A DNA stretch of 55,869 nucleotides from the NCBI GenBank assembly GCA_043812455.1, contig JBDRMB010000043.1, positions 1 through 55,869 of the forward strand. The letters are read 5' to 3'. The notes under the pieces are model-generated. The model saw only the letters and a program-made list of their open reading frames with translations, was not told the DNA's origin and searched no databases. A program made the translations under genes and the position numbers. The DNA is from JABHQR01 sp043812455. Its GTDB lineage: Archaea; Nanobdellota; Nanobdellia; Woesearchaeales; GW2011-AR9. Below, one piece after another: positions 32,274 through 40,563 of this stretch (position 1 is its first letter; every line of letters begins with the position of its first letter).

Positions 32274-33269
32274 AAATATATCCTTTAATGATTTATCACT
32301 TTCCTCTGCTTCCTTAGCCTCTTCCCGCTTCACAAAGGGTTCTTCCTTCCCTTCCATAACTTCCTTTTCAGGCGATTCAACAACCTCTTTCTCAATAGGC
32401 TCTTCTTTTATCTCCCTGATCTCCACCTTTTTTTCTTCAACGTGAACACCCTCTCTTGAAAATGGCTTAAGTGTTTTCTGTCCCAAATTAACAGAATAAG
32501 AAATAGGATTTATAATCATACCATCCTTAGCTGCAATTACTTGTACATTTGTCCTTTTCTGAATCTCCCTTGCCTCATACAAAGGATCAGACTTAATCAT
32601 GTCAATGCCAAAATGAGTTATTATTGCAAGCCTAGGATTAACCTCTTGGATGATCTTAACAGCATCCTCACAACATAAATTCATGGTCCCTTCATCTTTT
32701 TTAGATAACGGGACATTAAGGATTAATATGTTTGAATTCTTGTAGCTTTCAACAATCTCCTTTGAATACTTTGTATCACCTGAATAGGTTAAAGTAAATT
32801 GAGAAGTTAAAAACTTAAAACCAATAGCCTTTGGTTCTGTATGCTTTGTTTTTATGGCTAATATTTCTATATCATCTATCGCAACCTTATGTTCTGGCTC
32901 AAGAACAATAAACCTTTCTAAGCAATTCTTATAATAATCTATTAGAACTGGTTTGTATTCTTCTGCTCCATTCACGAAAGTGTTGTTTGCAATCAAAACC
33001 CCTTTCTTATCAAATCCAGAATAAGTCATTGCATCAATAATAGCATTTACATCATTGCAATGATACAAATGATTATGAGAAACCAAAACAGCAGTAGTAG
33101 CTCTTAAATTCACACCACATTCAGCAGCTTGAATTAAAGCTCCAACACCAGGATCAATATGGAACTGATGATCATTGATCTGGATTATTATGCCGCCTGC
33201 GCCCCTAATCCTTTTACCAATTACGTAAGGATCTGTACCAGTGCCTAAAAAAACAATTGATGCCATCAT
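32262..33269 (-). CDS. metallo-beta-lactamase-fold hydrolase with acidic C-terminal tail
   Basis: 335 residues. The fold opens with a V-F-L-G-T-G-T-D strand-turn. The metal motif is SHNHLYH near residues 64-70, where the usual HxHxDH Asp is Tyr. The later ligands look normal: D in YSGDT near 165 and H in ITHFG near 218. The arrangement resembles tRNase Z / RNase J-like hydrolases, but no family-specific motif settles it. Residues about 285-335 are a Glu/Lys-rich tail. GGGGG lies upstream of two adjacent ATG codons (33269 and 33266), either of which may be used. Confidence 0.8.
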   Translation of the reverse strand: MMASIVFLGTGTDPYVIGKRIRGAGGIIIQINDHQFHIDPGVGALIQAAECGVNLRATTAVLVSHNHLYHCNDVNAIIDAMTYSGFDKKGVLIANNTFVNGAEEYKPVLIDYYKNCLERFIVLEPEHKVAIDDIEILAIKTKHTEPKAIGFKFLTSQFTLTYSGDTKYSKEIVESYKNSNILILNVPLSKKDEGTMNLCCEDAVKIIQEVNPRLAIITHFGIDMIKSDPLYEAREIQKRTNVQVIAAKDGMIINPISYSVNLGQKTLKPFSREGVHVEEKKVEIREIKEEPIEKEVVESPEKEVMEGKEEPFVKREEAKEAEESDKSLKDIFLQQ

Positions 33270-33354
33270 TTATTCCCCCAGGGTTAAGATATTATCCAGA
33301 ATTAATAAAGTTTTCTATAATAGAAACCTTTAAAACCCCTATTTCATTCTTATA

Positions 33355-33641
33355 CCATGGAAGGCTAGGCTGGGAGGTCAGCACTCTCCTGTTACCCCAG
33401 ATGTGCTTTAGGGGGAGCTGAAGTCAGGGAAGAGTCATAGGTTTTGATTGTTGGTCTTGGGCCGGACAATGAGACTCTGTCCTTTTTGGTTAATGTTTTA
33501 GTGAAATGGGTCAGATCAGGAATGAAATCTGAAAAATCAAGGATTTTTCAGGCATTAAGCAGCCCTAAATTTTAACATTAATGCTTAAAGGGTCGCGGAG
33601 TTAAGGAAGGTTCAAGGTAAACCAATAGTCTTTTCTTATGG
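33355..33641 (+). ncRNA. SRP RNA (7S RNA), interrupted by an intron in helix 8
   Basis: The ends pair (CCAT..AAGG..CTA with TAG..TCTTTTC..ATGG), forming helix 1 as in archaea. The 5' domain contains the conserved CCTGTTACC and GAGCTGAAG loop segments of helices 3 and 4. The SRP54/Ffh-binding helix 8 reads GGGTCAGATCAGGAATGAA, then a 32-nt insertion, then GCAGCCC. With the insertion removed it aligns base for base with the canonical GTCAG / GGAA tetraloop / AGCAG element. The 3' strand of helix 5 has GGGTCGCGG and GGAAGGTTCAAGG. A TTTAAAA promoter-like stretch lies about 20-25 bp upstream. Exact termini are approximate. Confidence 0.93.
33527..33558 (+). other. 32-nt BHB intron inside SRP RNA helix 8
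   Basis: AATG (33521-33524) pairs with CATT (33553-33556). On either side are 3-base bulges AAA (33525-33527) and AAG (33557-33559). The intron body is a perfect 10-bp hairpin CTGAAAAATC / GATTTTTCAG with an AAG loop. Cutting after the second base of each bulge removes 33527-33558 and rebuilds the SRP54-binding loop. This is the substrate expected for the tRNA splicing endonuclease. Confidence 0.85.
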
Positions 33642-33653
33642 CAATTCTTTGAC

Positions 33654-33941
33654 ATGCCTTCCGCTTTTATCATAAAAATGTCTCCCAGAGAAATAAATAA
33701 TATAATCTTAAGTGCAGGCGGGATTGTAATTACCTTGTCATTTATTTACTTTAGAGAATATGTTATACCAGTCTCCATTGGAGTGGCGATCGCATCCGTA
33801 GTTGCTGTTTTAAATTCTTATATTAAAGAAATTGAAGAAAACAAACGAGAAATCAGGAAATTAAATGAAAAACTTAATATATATAATCAATTAATAGATA
33901 TTAAATCAGAATTAAAAAATATTAAAAATAAAAGAAAATGA
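33654..33941 (+). CDS. small membrane protein with C-terminal coiled coil, unknown
   Basis: 95 residues. Two hydrophobic segments (about residues 15-30 and 36-55) are followed by a charged helix of about 40 residues with heptad-like Leu/Ile spacing. An alternative ATG at 33678 would remove eight residues before the first membrane segment. It begins 12 bases after the SRP RNA 3' end. Its stop overlaps the start of the next small gene (ATGA), so the two are translationally coupled. Function unknown. Confidence 0.6.
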   Translation: MPSAFIIKMSPREINNIILSAGGIVITLSFIYFREYVIPVSIGVAIASVVAVLNSYIKEIEENKREIRKLNEKLNIYNQLIDIKSELKNIKNKRK

Positions 33942-34057
33942 AAATAATTAATAATAAAAAAGGCGCCAGTAATAAAGACTTAATTAATTTTGTAAAGTTA
34001 ATATTAGCACTAATATTCGCCTATATAATCTTTCAAGCATTAAAAAATATTAAATAA
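33938..34057 (+). CDS. very small membrane protein (39 aa), coupled to the previous gene
   Basis: ATG 33938 overlaps the preceding stop as ATGA. The 39-residue product has a basic N-terminus and one transmembrane helix (about residues 16-33). It ends seven bases before the convergent ilvE gene. The overlap and the typical membrane composition are the only support. Confidence 0.5.
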   Translation: MKIINNKKGASNKDLINFVKLILALIFAYIIFQALKNIK

Positions 34058-34063
34058 AGAATT

Positions 34064-34972
34064 CTAATTAACATAACTCAGCCAATCTTCGTACTTCTTA
34101 TTTTTTCCTTTAACAGCATCTAAGAAAATAGTTTTTATCTTAGTTGTAATTGGTCCAGGAGCTTTTTTTCCAATCTTCTTATCATCCAAACTAGCAATTG
34201 ACGTAACTTCAGCAGCAGTTCCTGTATAAAAAGCTTCATCTGCATTGTAAACATCCTCTAATTTCAAAATCTTTTCCTCAATTTCAATGCCTTCATCTTT
34301 GGCTATCTGTATTATAGATTTTCTTGTAATGCCGGGCAAAACATTTCCTAATGAGGGAGTTATCAATTTACCATTTTTCAAAATAAATAGGTTTTCGCCA
34401 GGCCCTTCCGAGACGTGATTTTCGTAATCCAACAAAAGCGCTTCTTGATATCCTTCTTTCTTAGCCTCTAAGCTAGCGAAAATCGAATTAACATAATGTC
34501 CGCATATCTTTGTATCCGCATGTGTTGATTTAGGATGTATCCTTATATAACTAGAAGTTTTAACCTTAACAGCTTCCTCTCCAAGATACGAACCCCAAGG
34601 CCAAACAGCTATAACACAATTCAGATCAGCTCCTGCTGGGTCAAGACCCATCTTCCCATAACCATAGAAGAATATTGGCCTAATATAACCAGCATCAATT
34701 TTATTTTCTTTTATAGTTTTCAAAATAGCATCATTAATCTCTACTTCTGTATAGGGAACATCCATAAAAGCAGTTTTTGCTCCATTAAACAATCTTGTAG
34801 TATGGTCTTTAAGCCTAAAAACTGCTGGCCCCTTATCTGTTTTATAAAATCTAACTCCTTCAAAAATTCCAAGACCATAGTGCAAAGTATGAGTAAGTAC
34901 ATGAACCTTCGCTTCCTTCCAAGGTACAAGTTTTCCATCCATCCAAATAAACTTAGTTTCTTCCATTTTCAA
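34064..34972 (-). CDS. ilvE: branched-chain amino-acid aminotransferase
   Basis: 302-residue fold-type IV PLP enzyme that transfers the amino group in the last step of valine, leucine and isoleucine synthesis. The start THTLHYGLGIFEGVR is the family signature, the PLP Lys is Lys155 in the ADTKICGHYVNS context, and SEGPGENLF near 190 binds the cofactor phosphate region. D-amino-acid aminotransferases share the fold, but the length and the neighbouring ilv/leu genes favour IlvE. It is not in the same operon as the other ilv genes. Confidence 0.93.
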   Translation of the reverse strand: MKMEETKFIWMDGKLVPWKEAKVHVLTHTLHYGLGIFEGVRFYKTDKGPAVFRLKDHTTRLFNGAKTAFMDVPYTEVEINDAILKTIKENKIDAGYIRPIFFYGYGKMGLDPAGADLNCVIAVWPWGSYLGEEAVKVKTSSYIRIHPKSTHADTKICGHYVNSIFASLEAKKEGYQEALLLDYENHVSEGPGENLFILKNGKLITPSLGNVLPGITRKSIIQIAKDEGIEIEEKILKLEDVYNADEAFYTGTAAEVTSIASLDDKKIGKKAPGPITTKIKTIFLDAVKGKNKKYEDWLSYVN

Positions 34973-35064
34973 CCATAAGAGTAGAATTTTATTTAAAAAT
35001 GTTTTGTTATATTTATAGAAATATTTATATACCTAATCCGCGACCAAGCAAAGGGGTGATCAAT

Positions 35065-35616
35065 ATGGACGCATTATTAATTACAGGGATTATTGTTGGA
35101 GTAGTAGTACTATTTGTAATATTATTATACAATAGCCTCATAAGGCTAAAAAATCAAGTAAAGAATTCTTGGGCACAGATTGATGTGCAGCTAAAAAGAA
35201 GAAACGATCTTATCCCAAATCTGATAGAAACAGTAAAAGGTTATATGAAGCATGAAAAGACGGTTCTTGAAAATATCACAAAGGCAAGGGCTGGGGTTAT
35301 GAAGGCTCAAACAGTAGAGTCAAAATCAAAAGCTTCAAACGCACTCACTGATACATTAAAATCATTATTTGCTGTTTCAGAGAACTATCCAAACCTAAAA
35401 GCAAATGAAAACTTCATGCAGCTTCAGGAGGAGATTACTGGTACAGAAAATAAGATTGCATATGCAAGGCAGCATTATAATGATATTGTTATGGTATTTA
35501 ATACAAGAATTGAGACTTTCCCAAATAACCAATTTAACAAAATGCTAAAATTCACAAAACAGCCCCAATTTGAGGCAACTCAGGCAGAGAGAAAGAACGT
35601 AAAAGTAAAGTTCTAA
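35065..35616 (+). CDS. lemA: LemA family protein
   Basis: 183 residues. One N-terminal transmembrane helix (about residues 4-24) is followed by a helical domain with the LemA pattern: YNSLIRLKN-x-V-K-N-SWAQIDVQLKRRNDLIPNLIETVKGY, and later NFMQLQEEITGTEN-x-I-A-Y-A-R-Q-x-YND. The frame can be read from 34999, but GGGGTGAT at about 35054-35061 precedes the ATG at 35065, which is chosen. It precedes htpX by one base, the widespread lemA-htpX pair linked to membrane quality control. Confidence 0.93.
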   Translation: MDALLITGIIVGVVVLFVILLYNSLIRLKNQVKNSWAQIDVQLKRRNDLIPNLIETVKGYMKHEKTVLENITKARAGVMKAQTVESKSKASNALTDTLKSLFAVSENYPNLKANENFMQLQEEITGTENKIAYARQHYNDIVMVFNTRIETFPNNQFNKMLKFTKQPQFEATQAERKNVKVKF

Positions 35617-35617
35617 A

Positions 35618-36514
35618 ATGAGAGTAATGTTTAATGAGGTTAGGAACAATAAGTTTAAGTCTCTTATTTTGATGTTCTTTTTCCTCATTATCATTGCAGG
35701 TCTTGGTGCAATAATTGGTTTAGTATATGGTTCATTTTACTTTGGACTGATCATAGCAATAATATTCTCATTGATTTATATTTTAATCAGTTATTTTAGC
35801 GGAGATTCTATGATACTTGCCATGTCTGGGGCAAAGGAAGTGACAAAGAAAGAATACCCTTATCTATTCCATACAGTGGAAGGTTTGGCAATCTCAGCAG
35901 GAATGCAAACACCTAAAGCTTATGTCATTGATGATTCTGCATTGAATGCATTTGCTACAGGTAGAGACCCAAAACACGCATCAATAACCGTGACAACAGG
36001 CCTTTTGGACAAGCTGAACAGGCAGGAGCTAGAAGGCGTAATTGCCCATGAGATGTCTCATGTAAAAAACTATGATATTCGCTTTATGATGCTAACAGCA
36101 GTCCTTCTAGGTATTGTAACCTTGCTTAGCGATTTTCTGTTAAGAAGTTTCCTTTGGGGTGGCCATGGAAGAAAGAAAAATGCAGGCAACGCAACTATAA
36201 TTTTAATAGTATTAGGTCTTTTATTAGCAATCCTAAGCCCGATAATTGGCCAGATGATAAAACTGGCGATAAGCAGGAAACGTGAATATATGGCCGATGC
36301 GAATGGAGCAATAATGACAAGATATCCTCCAGGGCTTGCAAGCGCTCTAAGAAAAATATCAAAAGATCCAGATCCTCTTGTGGATAAGGCAAATAAATCA
36401 ACTGCTCATCTCTTTATCTCTACTCCTTTTAGAAAACAACAAGGTTTTGTAAACAGACTTTTCGCAACTCATCCTCCAATCAATGAACGGATAAAAAGAT
36501 TAGAATCTATGTAA
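35618..36514 (+). CDS. htpX: HtpX-like zinc membrane protease
   Basis: 298 residues, M48 family. Two N-terminal transmembrane segments (about 17-35 and 37-58) come first. The zinc motif HEMSH is near residues 144-148, and the third ligand is the Glu in KREYMADANGA near 222. Two further transmembrane segments lie between these. The conserved N-A-F-A-T-G-R-x-P-x-H block near 108 precedes the active site. It degrades misfolded membrane proteins in characterised bacteria. It forms an operon with lemA, and its 3' end overlaps the next convergent gene by 15 bases. Confidence 0.94.
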   Translation: MRVMFNEVRNNKFKSLILMFFFLIIIAGLGAIIGLVYGSFYFGLIIAIIFSLIYILISYFSGDSMILAMSGAKEVTKKEYPYLFHTVEGLAISAGMQTPKAYVIDDSALNAFATGRDPKHASITVTTGLLDKLNRQELEGVIAHEMSHVKNYDIRFMMLTAVLLGIVTLLSDFLLRSFLWGGHGRKKNAGNATIILIVLGLLLAILSPIIGQMIKLAISRKREYMADANGAIMTRYPPGLASALRKISKDPDPLVDKANKSTAHLFISTPFRKQQGFVNRLFATHPPINERIKRLESM

Positions 36515-36760
36515 CCACAACTTCTTAAAAAAAGGTAATGTCAAAGTAGACAACATAAAAGCAACCGCAGGAACAATAGCATTCAGCCAAGGCAGGGGTA
36601 TTTTAATAGCCTGCAAATAAAATCCAATCGCTAAATACGTAAACAACATAAGTAATCCTCTTCTTGTAAAGCTAGTTTCCCATCCTTTATCAGATTCAAC
36701 CTTCTTATTCCTATCCTTTAATGCATTAATGTCCTTTTCCAATTGTTTTATTGTTGCCAT
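36500..36760 (-). CDS. small membrane protein with N-terminal helix, unknown
   Basis: 86 residues. Residues 1-25 form a charged helix (ATIKQLEKDINALKDR), then two hydrophobic segments cover about 33-52 and 58-76. It overlaps the convergent htpX end and lies four bases after the PIN-domain toxin gene on the same strand, so it could be read from the toxin-antitoxin promoter. No family recognised. Confidence 0.65.
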   Translation of the reverse strand: MATIKQLEKDINALKDRNKKVESDKGWETSFTRRGLLMLFTYLAIGFYLQAIKIPLPWLNAIVPAVAFMLSTLTLPFFKKLWLHRF

Positions 36761-36763
36761 TTG

Positions 36764-37141
36764 CTATGGTTCAATCCTTTTAATCTCTAGCTTGTCAAAA
36801 TCCTTATCATAACTCACTATATTAGAACAGCATTTAAGCAGAGCGGTTGTATAGTGTATCAAATCAAAGACCCGTAATTTATATTTATCGCACCGTTTTA
36901 TGGATTCAAATATAATCCCATTTGTCAGCTCAACTATTTCGACGCCACTACTCATTAAAGTTCTTATTACTTTTAAAGCATATTGTCTTTTTTTCGTAAT
37001 CCTTTCAATCACGTCAAAACTCTCAATTAATACCAACCCATCAATAACACCACCACCCTTAAGAATGTTCTGGCATTTTTCTTTATTGTCGTTTGGTGTA
37101 AATGCTCCTATTATTATAGTGCTATCTATGAACTGTTTCAT
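36764..37141 (-). CDS. vapC: VapC-like PIN-domain ribonuclease toxin
   Basis: 125-residue PIN domain. The acidic pocket is conserved: Asp6 in FIDSTIIIG, Glu in LIESFDVIER near 40, Asp in VFDLIHYTTAL near 94 and Asp in SYDKDFDKL near 113. VapC toxins cut RNA, commonly tRNA or rRNA, when not bound by the antitoxin. The start overlaps the antitoxin stop by four bases. The symbol is by fold and context; the target RNA is unknown. Confidence 0.85.
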   Translation of the reverse strand: MKQFIDSTIIIGAFTPNDNKEKCQNILKGGGVIDGLVLIESFDVIERITKKRQYALKVIRTLMSSGVEIVELTNGIIFESIKRCDKYKLRVFDLIHYTTALLKCCSNIVSYDKDFDKLEIKRIEP

Positions 37142-37374
37142 TGCGAATATACTTCTCTTTTCATCCTTACTAAATCCTTAGGAGATACTTGGACAGGTTT
37201 CATTTTGTTTACGTCCTTAAACATATCTTCCATACTCCCGCACTTTTGCTCTGCTATGCATTGTTTCAGTAATAGGATAATAGCATCTCTTTTATCTCTT
37301 AGTTCATATTCAACCTTAAAATGTTCTATTCCCTTATTAACGTCTTTAGGTATATCTAAAGTTACCATTACCAT
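37138..37374 (-). CDS. vapB: VapB-like antitoxin
   Basis: 78 residues. The first 40 (a VTLDIPKDV-type strand, then two helices) look like a ribbon-helix-helix DNA-binding domain. The charged C-terminal half ending in VSPKDLVRMKREVYSQ probably wraps the toxin. It is upstream of and overlaps vapC, the standard order. The inverted repeat just upstream would be its operator. Confidence 0.78.
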   Translation of the reverse strand: MVMVTLDIPKDVNKGIEHFKVEYELRDKRDAIILLLKQCIAEQKCGSMEDMFKDVNKMKPVQVSPKDLVRMKREVYSQ

Positions 37375-37392
37375 TTTACATCACCTTATAGT

Positions 37393-37412
37393 ATAGTATT
37401 GTAAGATACTAT
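37393..37412. promoter_or_regulatory. inverted-repeat operator of the toxin-antitoxin operon
   Basis: ATAGTAT, a 6-base spacer, then ATACTAT form a perfect 7-bp inverted repeat, next to a TATA-like ATTTATATAGT on the minus strand (about 37410-37420). It lies about 20-40 bp before the antitoxin ATG, where autoregulation by the antitoxin is expected. Confidence 0.6.
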
Positions 37413-37448
37413 ATAAATCTTTCTGTTCTAGCTAAAGTTAATAAAAAC

Positions 37449-38315
37449 CTACAATGTTACAAACCACAGCACTATTGGAATAGTAATCAACGCTAGCAAA
37501 GTACTAACAAAAACAGTGGAAGCAACCATGTCTGCATTTCTTCTATATCTTTGGGATAAAATTATTGTAAATAATGCAGAGGGCATAGTAGACAACACTA
37601 TTATCATACTTCTTGTCAACCCACTTACATTAAATATGCTAACAAATAGCAAAGCCAAAACAAAACCTAATCCTAATCTAGCCATGCTGCTATAAATAGC
37701 ACATTTCAAACACTTAACTTTAACAACACTCAAACTCAACCCCAATATGATCAATTGCATAGGAATTGCAGCTTGCCCAATTAAATCAATCGGCCTAAAT
37801 AAAACTTCAGGAATATTTATCCCAAAAACTGCAAACAAAATCCCAAAAACAGCCGCATAAATCAAAGGCAACTTAAATATCTCAATAAAATTCATCTTCT
37901 TAGCAGCAATATAAACACCTAAGCTAAAAATAACCAAAGAGCCAACAGTGCTGTATAATACAGCTTGGGTTAAACCAGCCTGCCCAAACGCATAAAGTGC
38001 TACAGGAAAGCCAATATTCCCAGTATTCATAAACATTATTGGTAAGTATAAACCTCTATATTTTATCTTCTTAACCTTGAAAAAAATATAAGTAATCAAT
38101 CCCGCTCCCAAGATTACAAACAATGAAGACAAAAACAACATTGAAAAATCCTTGAAAATAAACTCTTCTTTCAATATAGAAGTAAACACCAAAGCAGGCA
38201 CTAATAAATAAACACTAAGATCAATTAAAGGTTTTAGATTAATCTTCTTAACCTTGCCAATAAGAAAAGAAACTACCAAAACAATAAACACAGGTACAAT
38301 CACATTAGCAATCAT
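37449..38315 (-). CDS. AEC-family (auxin efflux carrier-like) permease
   Basis: 288 residues with about ten transmembrane segments. Family features are the PVF-x-x-V-V-SFLIGK start, the NTGNIGFPVALYAFGQ-AG half-helix near 107-122 and a second inverted half with AAIPMQLIILGLSLS near 192. AEC proteins carry organic acids or amino acids in bacteria; the substrate here is unknown. It lies between the toxin-antitoxin pair and the sugar-metabolism island, and could import its substrate, though nothing in the sequence proves that. Confidence 0.85.
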   Translation of the reverse strand: MIANVIVPVFIVLVVSFLIGKVKKINLKPLIDLSVYLLVPALVFTSILKEEFIFKDFSMLFLSSLFVILGAGLITYIFFKVKKIKYRGLYLPIMFMNTGNIGFPVALYAFGQAGLTQAVLYSTVGSLVIFSLGVYIAAKKMNFIEIFKLPLIYAAVFGILFAVFGINIPEVLFRPIDLIGQAAIPMQLIILGLSLSVVKVKCLKCAIYSSMARLGLGFVLALLFVSIFNVSGLTRSMIIVLSTMPSALFTIILSQRYRRNADMVASTVFVSTLLALITIPIVLWFVTL

Positions 38316-38355
38316 AATAAAAGAAAAAAGAAAAAGGGGTATTTAAAGGTTTTTA

Positions 38356-39588
38356 TTACTTTGTCTCAAAGGCTGCATCAAATTTTGCTCGCTCATAATT
38401 CGTTGCATTCTCATACATCTTCAAACCTTCCATTACAAGTCCTTGATTTCCAGTCACAAATCCTCTAACAATTTTTGCTGATGCAACAGCTCCTGCAACT
38501 TTTTTCAGTTGAGCATCTTCCCATTCAATCTCAAAGGGTCCTTTGAAACCAACATCACCCAATTTGTATATCACTGCGCCATCATTTTGGGTTCCCCTAC
38601 CAATTGATTTGAAATCCCAATATGCAGCTTCATCTCCCCAAGCTAAGTGGCTTCTATAGGCTCCACCAGAACCATCACCGAGCCCTTCACTTGCACCTTT
38701 AAGGTGCGAGGCATGTAATTTACCACGGCCTGCTATTACCTCAAGATATTTGAGGTAATCCCATCTTCTACCTACAGAGTGGCTTGAATCTCCATTAAAT
38801 CCAAATTCAGCTCTATTAATTGTATCATCAGTTCTCAATGCAGTAACTAGATCATAGGCAATCTCCCCAGGATGAGTTTCAAGTGCACGCTTATTGCCAG
38901 TATCTCTGTATACATCTAACACCCTAGCTTCCCTAAAGGCAACTTCTTGATATCCTCTCTCAATTGTTTCCTCATCCACAGGGGGAAACCCTGCTAGCAA
39001 ATGCCAAATTGGACTACCTGTAAAACCAGAAACAACAGTAGGATTATACCTCTCCTGTTGCTTCTCTGGACCAAGTACGTCTAGAGCAACCTCCCTTATC
39101 CTTTCTGTAACTCTCGCAGTATTCATAGTATGCAAAGCAGCATTGAATCTAATCTCTTCATGCAAAGCCGGAGTGTGCACAATAAGATTAGGATCATACC
39201 CTCTTGTTACATCAGGTGGTAAGATACTCACAAGGCCATTATCAATAATCGCTGCAGAAATGGCCTGCGTTGCAAGATGATCCCCTACAGTAGAAATACC
39301 TATACCATGCTGATCCATGGCTTTAATATAAGCAGCAAGATACTTTACTCCCTCAGGTCCAACAGCTTTAACAACGTCAATGCCACTTGATCCCCATGTT
39401 ACAGCTCCGATACCATCATATCCCATCTCTTTTACAGCTTCAGCCATCTCTTCTGGAGTTTCCCAGTCACCAGAAAACTGACCCATAAATAAATGCACTT
39501 TATTATCCAAAGTACGCCCATCAAAAGTTTGCTGTTCAAATGCTTTTTCAGCATTAAAACCTCCAGTTACATCTTTTCCGTCTCCCAT
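38356..39588 (-). CDS. sugar phosphate isomerase/epimerase-like TIM-barrel protein
   Basis: 410 residues of the xylose isomerase-like TIM barrel. Candidate metal/acid-base residues sit in ALETHPGEIAYD near 245, in FGFNGDSSHS near 270, in the HASHLKG strand near 300 and in the end FEIEWED near 358. The FTGSPIWHLLAGFPPV segment recalls bacterial proteins found next to Gfo/Idh/MocA oxidoreductases. A GTG at 39603 is in frame, but GGAGG at 39597-39601 sits eight bases before ATG 39588. The protein is Gly/Ala/Asp-rich, unlike the Lys/Ile-rich neighbours, which suggests transfer. Substrate unknown. Confidence 0.82.
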   Translation of the reverse strand: MGDGKDVTGGFNAEKAFEQQTFDGRTLDNKVHLFMGQFSGDWETPEEMAEAVKEMGYDGIGAVTWGSSGIDVVKAVGPEGVKYLAAYIKAMDQHGIGISTVGDHLATQAISAAIIDNGLVSILPPDVTRGYDPNLIVHTPALHEEIRFNAALHTMNTARVTERIREVALDVLGPEKQQERYNPTVVSGFTGSPIWHLLAGFPPVDEETIERGYQEVAFREARVLDVYRDTGNKRALETHPGEIAYDLVTALRTDDTINRAEFGFNGDSSHSVGRRWDYLKYLEVIAGRGKLHASHLKGASEGLGDGSGGAYRSHLAWGDEAAYWDFKSIGRGTQNDGAVIYKLGDVGFKGPFEIEWEDAQLKKVAGAVASAKIVRGFVTGNQGLVMEGLKMYENATNYERAKFDAAFETK

Positions 39589-39606
39589 TTTACCATCCTC
39601 CACGTT

Positions 39607-40497
39607 TTATTCTTCTGGTTCCCAAATCTTTAAACCATGTTTATTTACAAAATAATCTACATCTGCTGGTATCTCTACCTCAGGCTCTCTTCTCGGAGTA
39701 TCCAGCTCAATCATAGCAAGAATCGTCTCATCAAGCGACCTATAAAATTCAATAACCTCTGCAAAAGGTGTCTCATGTCCAGGAGTATCAGGAGCAACCA
39801 TCCCCATATCAGTTTCACTATCCCATGGATCTTCATCAGCACGATAGTGAAGATGATCCTTTCTATCTAGCCTAGATAACCTAGCCTTCAGATGGGCATA
39901 GGGAAGTAAAATCCCGCTAGCTTCCCCAATAATATCAAAATATGCATCTCCAACACTATGAAGATGGCCTGTGTCAATTATCAATCCTAAACCTTCAAAA
40001 TCAGCAGAGCCAATTGCATCAATACAGCGCCTAAGATTCTCAACAGGCTGTATTGCAGTACCATAATGTGTATGAACTCCTAATCTGATATTATGATGTT
40101 CAAAAGCATATTTAGCTACTTCAAGTTGTGCTTGAACCATAGCATCAACAAGTTTAGATGGACTATTTGGTTCTCCCCAAGGATGTAAACACCCAAACTT
40201 TAATTCAGGAAAAAGATTTTTCATAGCATCAATGTTTAGCTCAGTTTGATCTATCCAATCAGGAGTATCTTGTCCTCCAGCAGGACAACCAAAATAAGTG
40301 CCAACTACCTGAATATCTCTTTTATACAATTCTGTGGCAGTTTTATCTGGACATGGAAAAGCAAGAACATCTGCCGGCAATTCCATAGCATAAGCTCCAG
40401 CACGCCTGATAGCAGCACCAGTCCTAACTACCCTATCTTTTGTAAACCGGAACGATTCTCCCCATGCTGGATAATTAACTCCAGTTATTGCCTGCAC
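39607..40497 (-). CDS. TIM-barrel sugar isomerase/dehydratase-like protein (IolE-like)
   Basis: 296 residues. Typical barrel motifs are GVHTHYGTAIQPVENLRRCIDAI near 150, GLIIDTGHLHSVG near 180, a Y-A-H-L-K-A strand near 205 and an end strand with IELDTPRREPE. The combination of H-x-H and D-T-G-H is shared by inosose dehydratase IolE and related isomerases. It appears to start with GTG at 40497; no better start was seen. It is followed at 18 bp by the other barrel protein and is likely co-transcribed with it and the upstream oxidoreductase. Confidence 0.78.
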   Translation of the reverse strand: MQAITGVNYPAWGESFRFTKDRVVRTGAAIRRAGAYAMELPADVLAFPCPDKTATELYKRDIQVVGTYFGCPAGGQDTPDWIDQTELNIDAMKNLFPELKFGCLHPWGEPNSPSKLVDAMVQAQLEVAKYAFEHHNIRLGVHTHYGTAIQPVENLRRCIDAIGSADFEGLGLIIDTGHLHSVGDAYFDIIGEASGILLPYAHLKARLSRLDRKDHLHYRADEDPWDSETDMGMVAPDTPGHETPFAEVIEFYRSLDETILAMIELDTPRREPEVEIPADVDYFVNKHGLKIWEPEE

Positions 40498-40563
40498 TCC
40501 TAAATATATTTCTCCCGTTTCTAATCAACTCCTTGTTTTGTTTTATTATTTAAAAAATTAATC

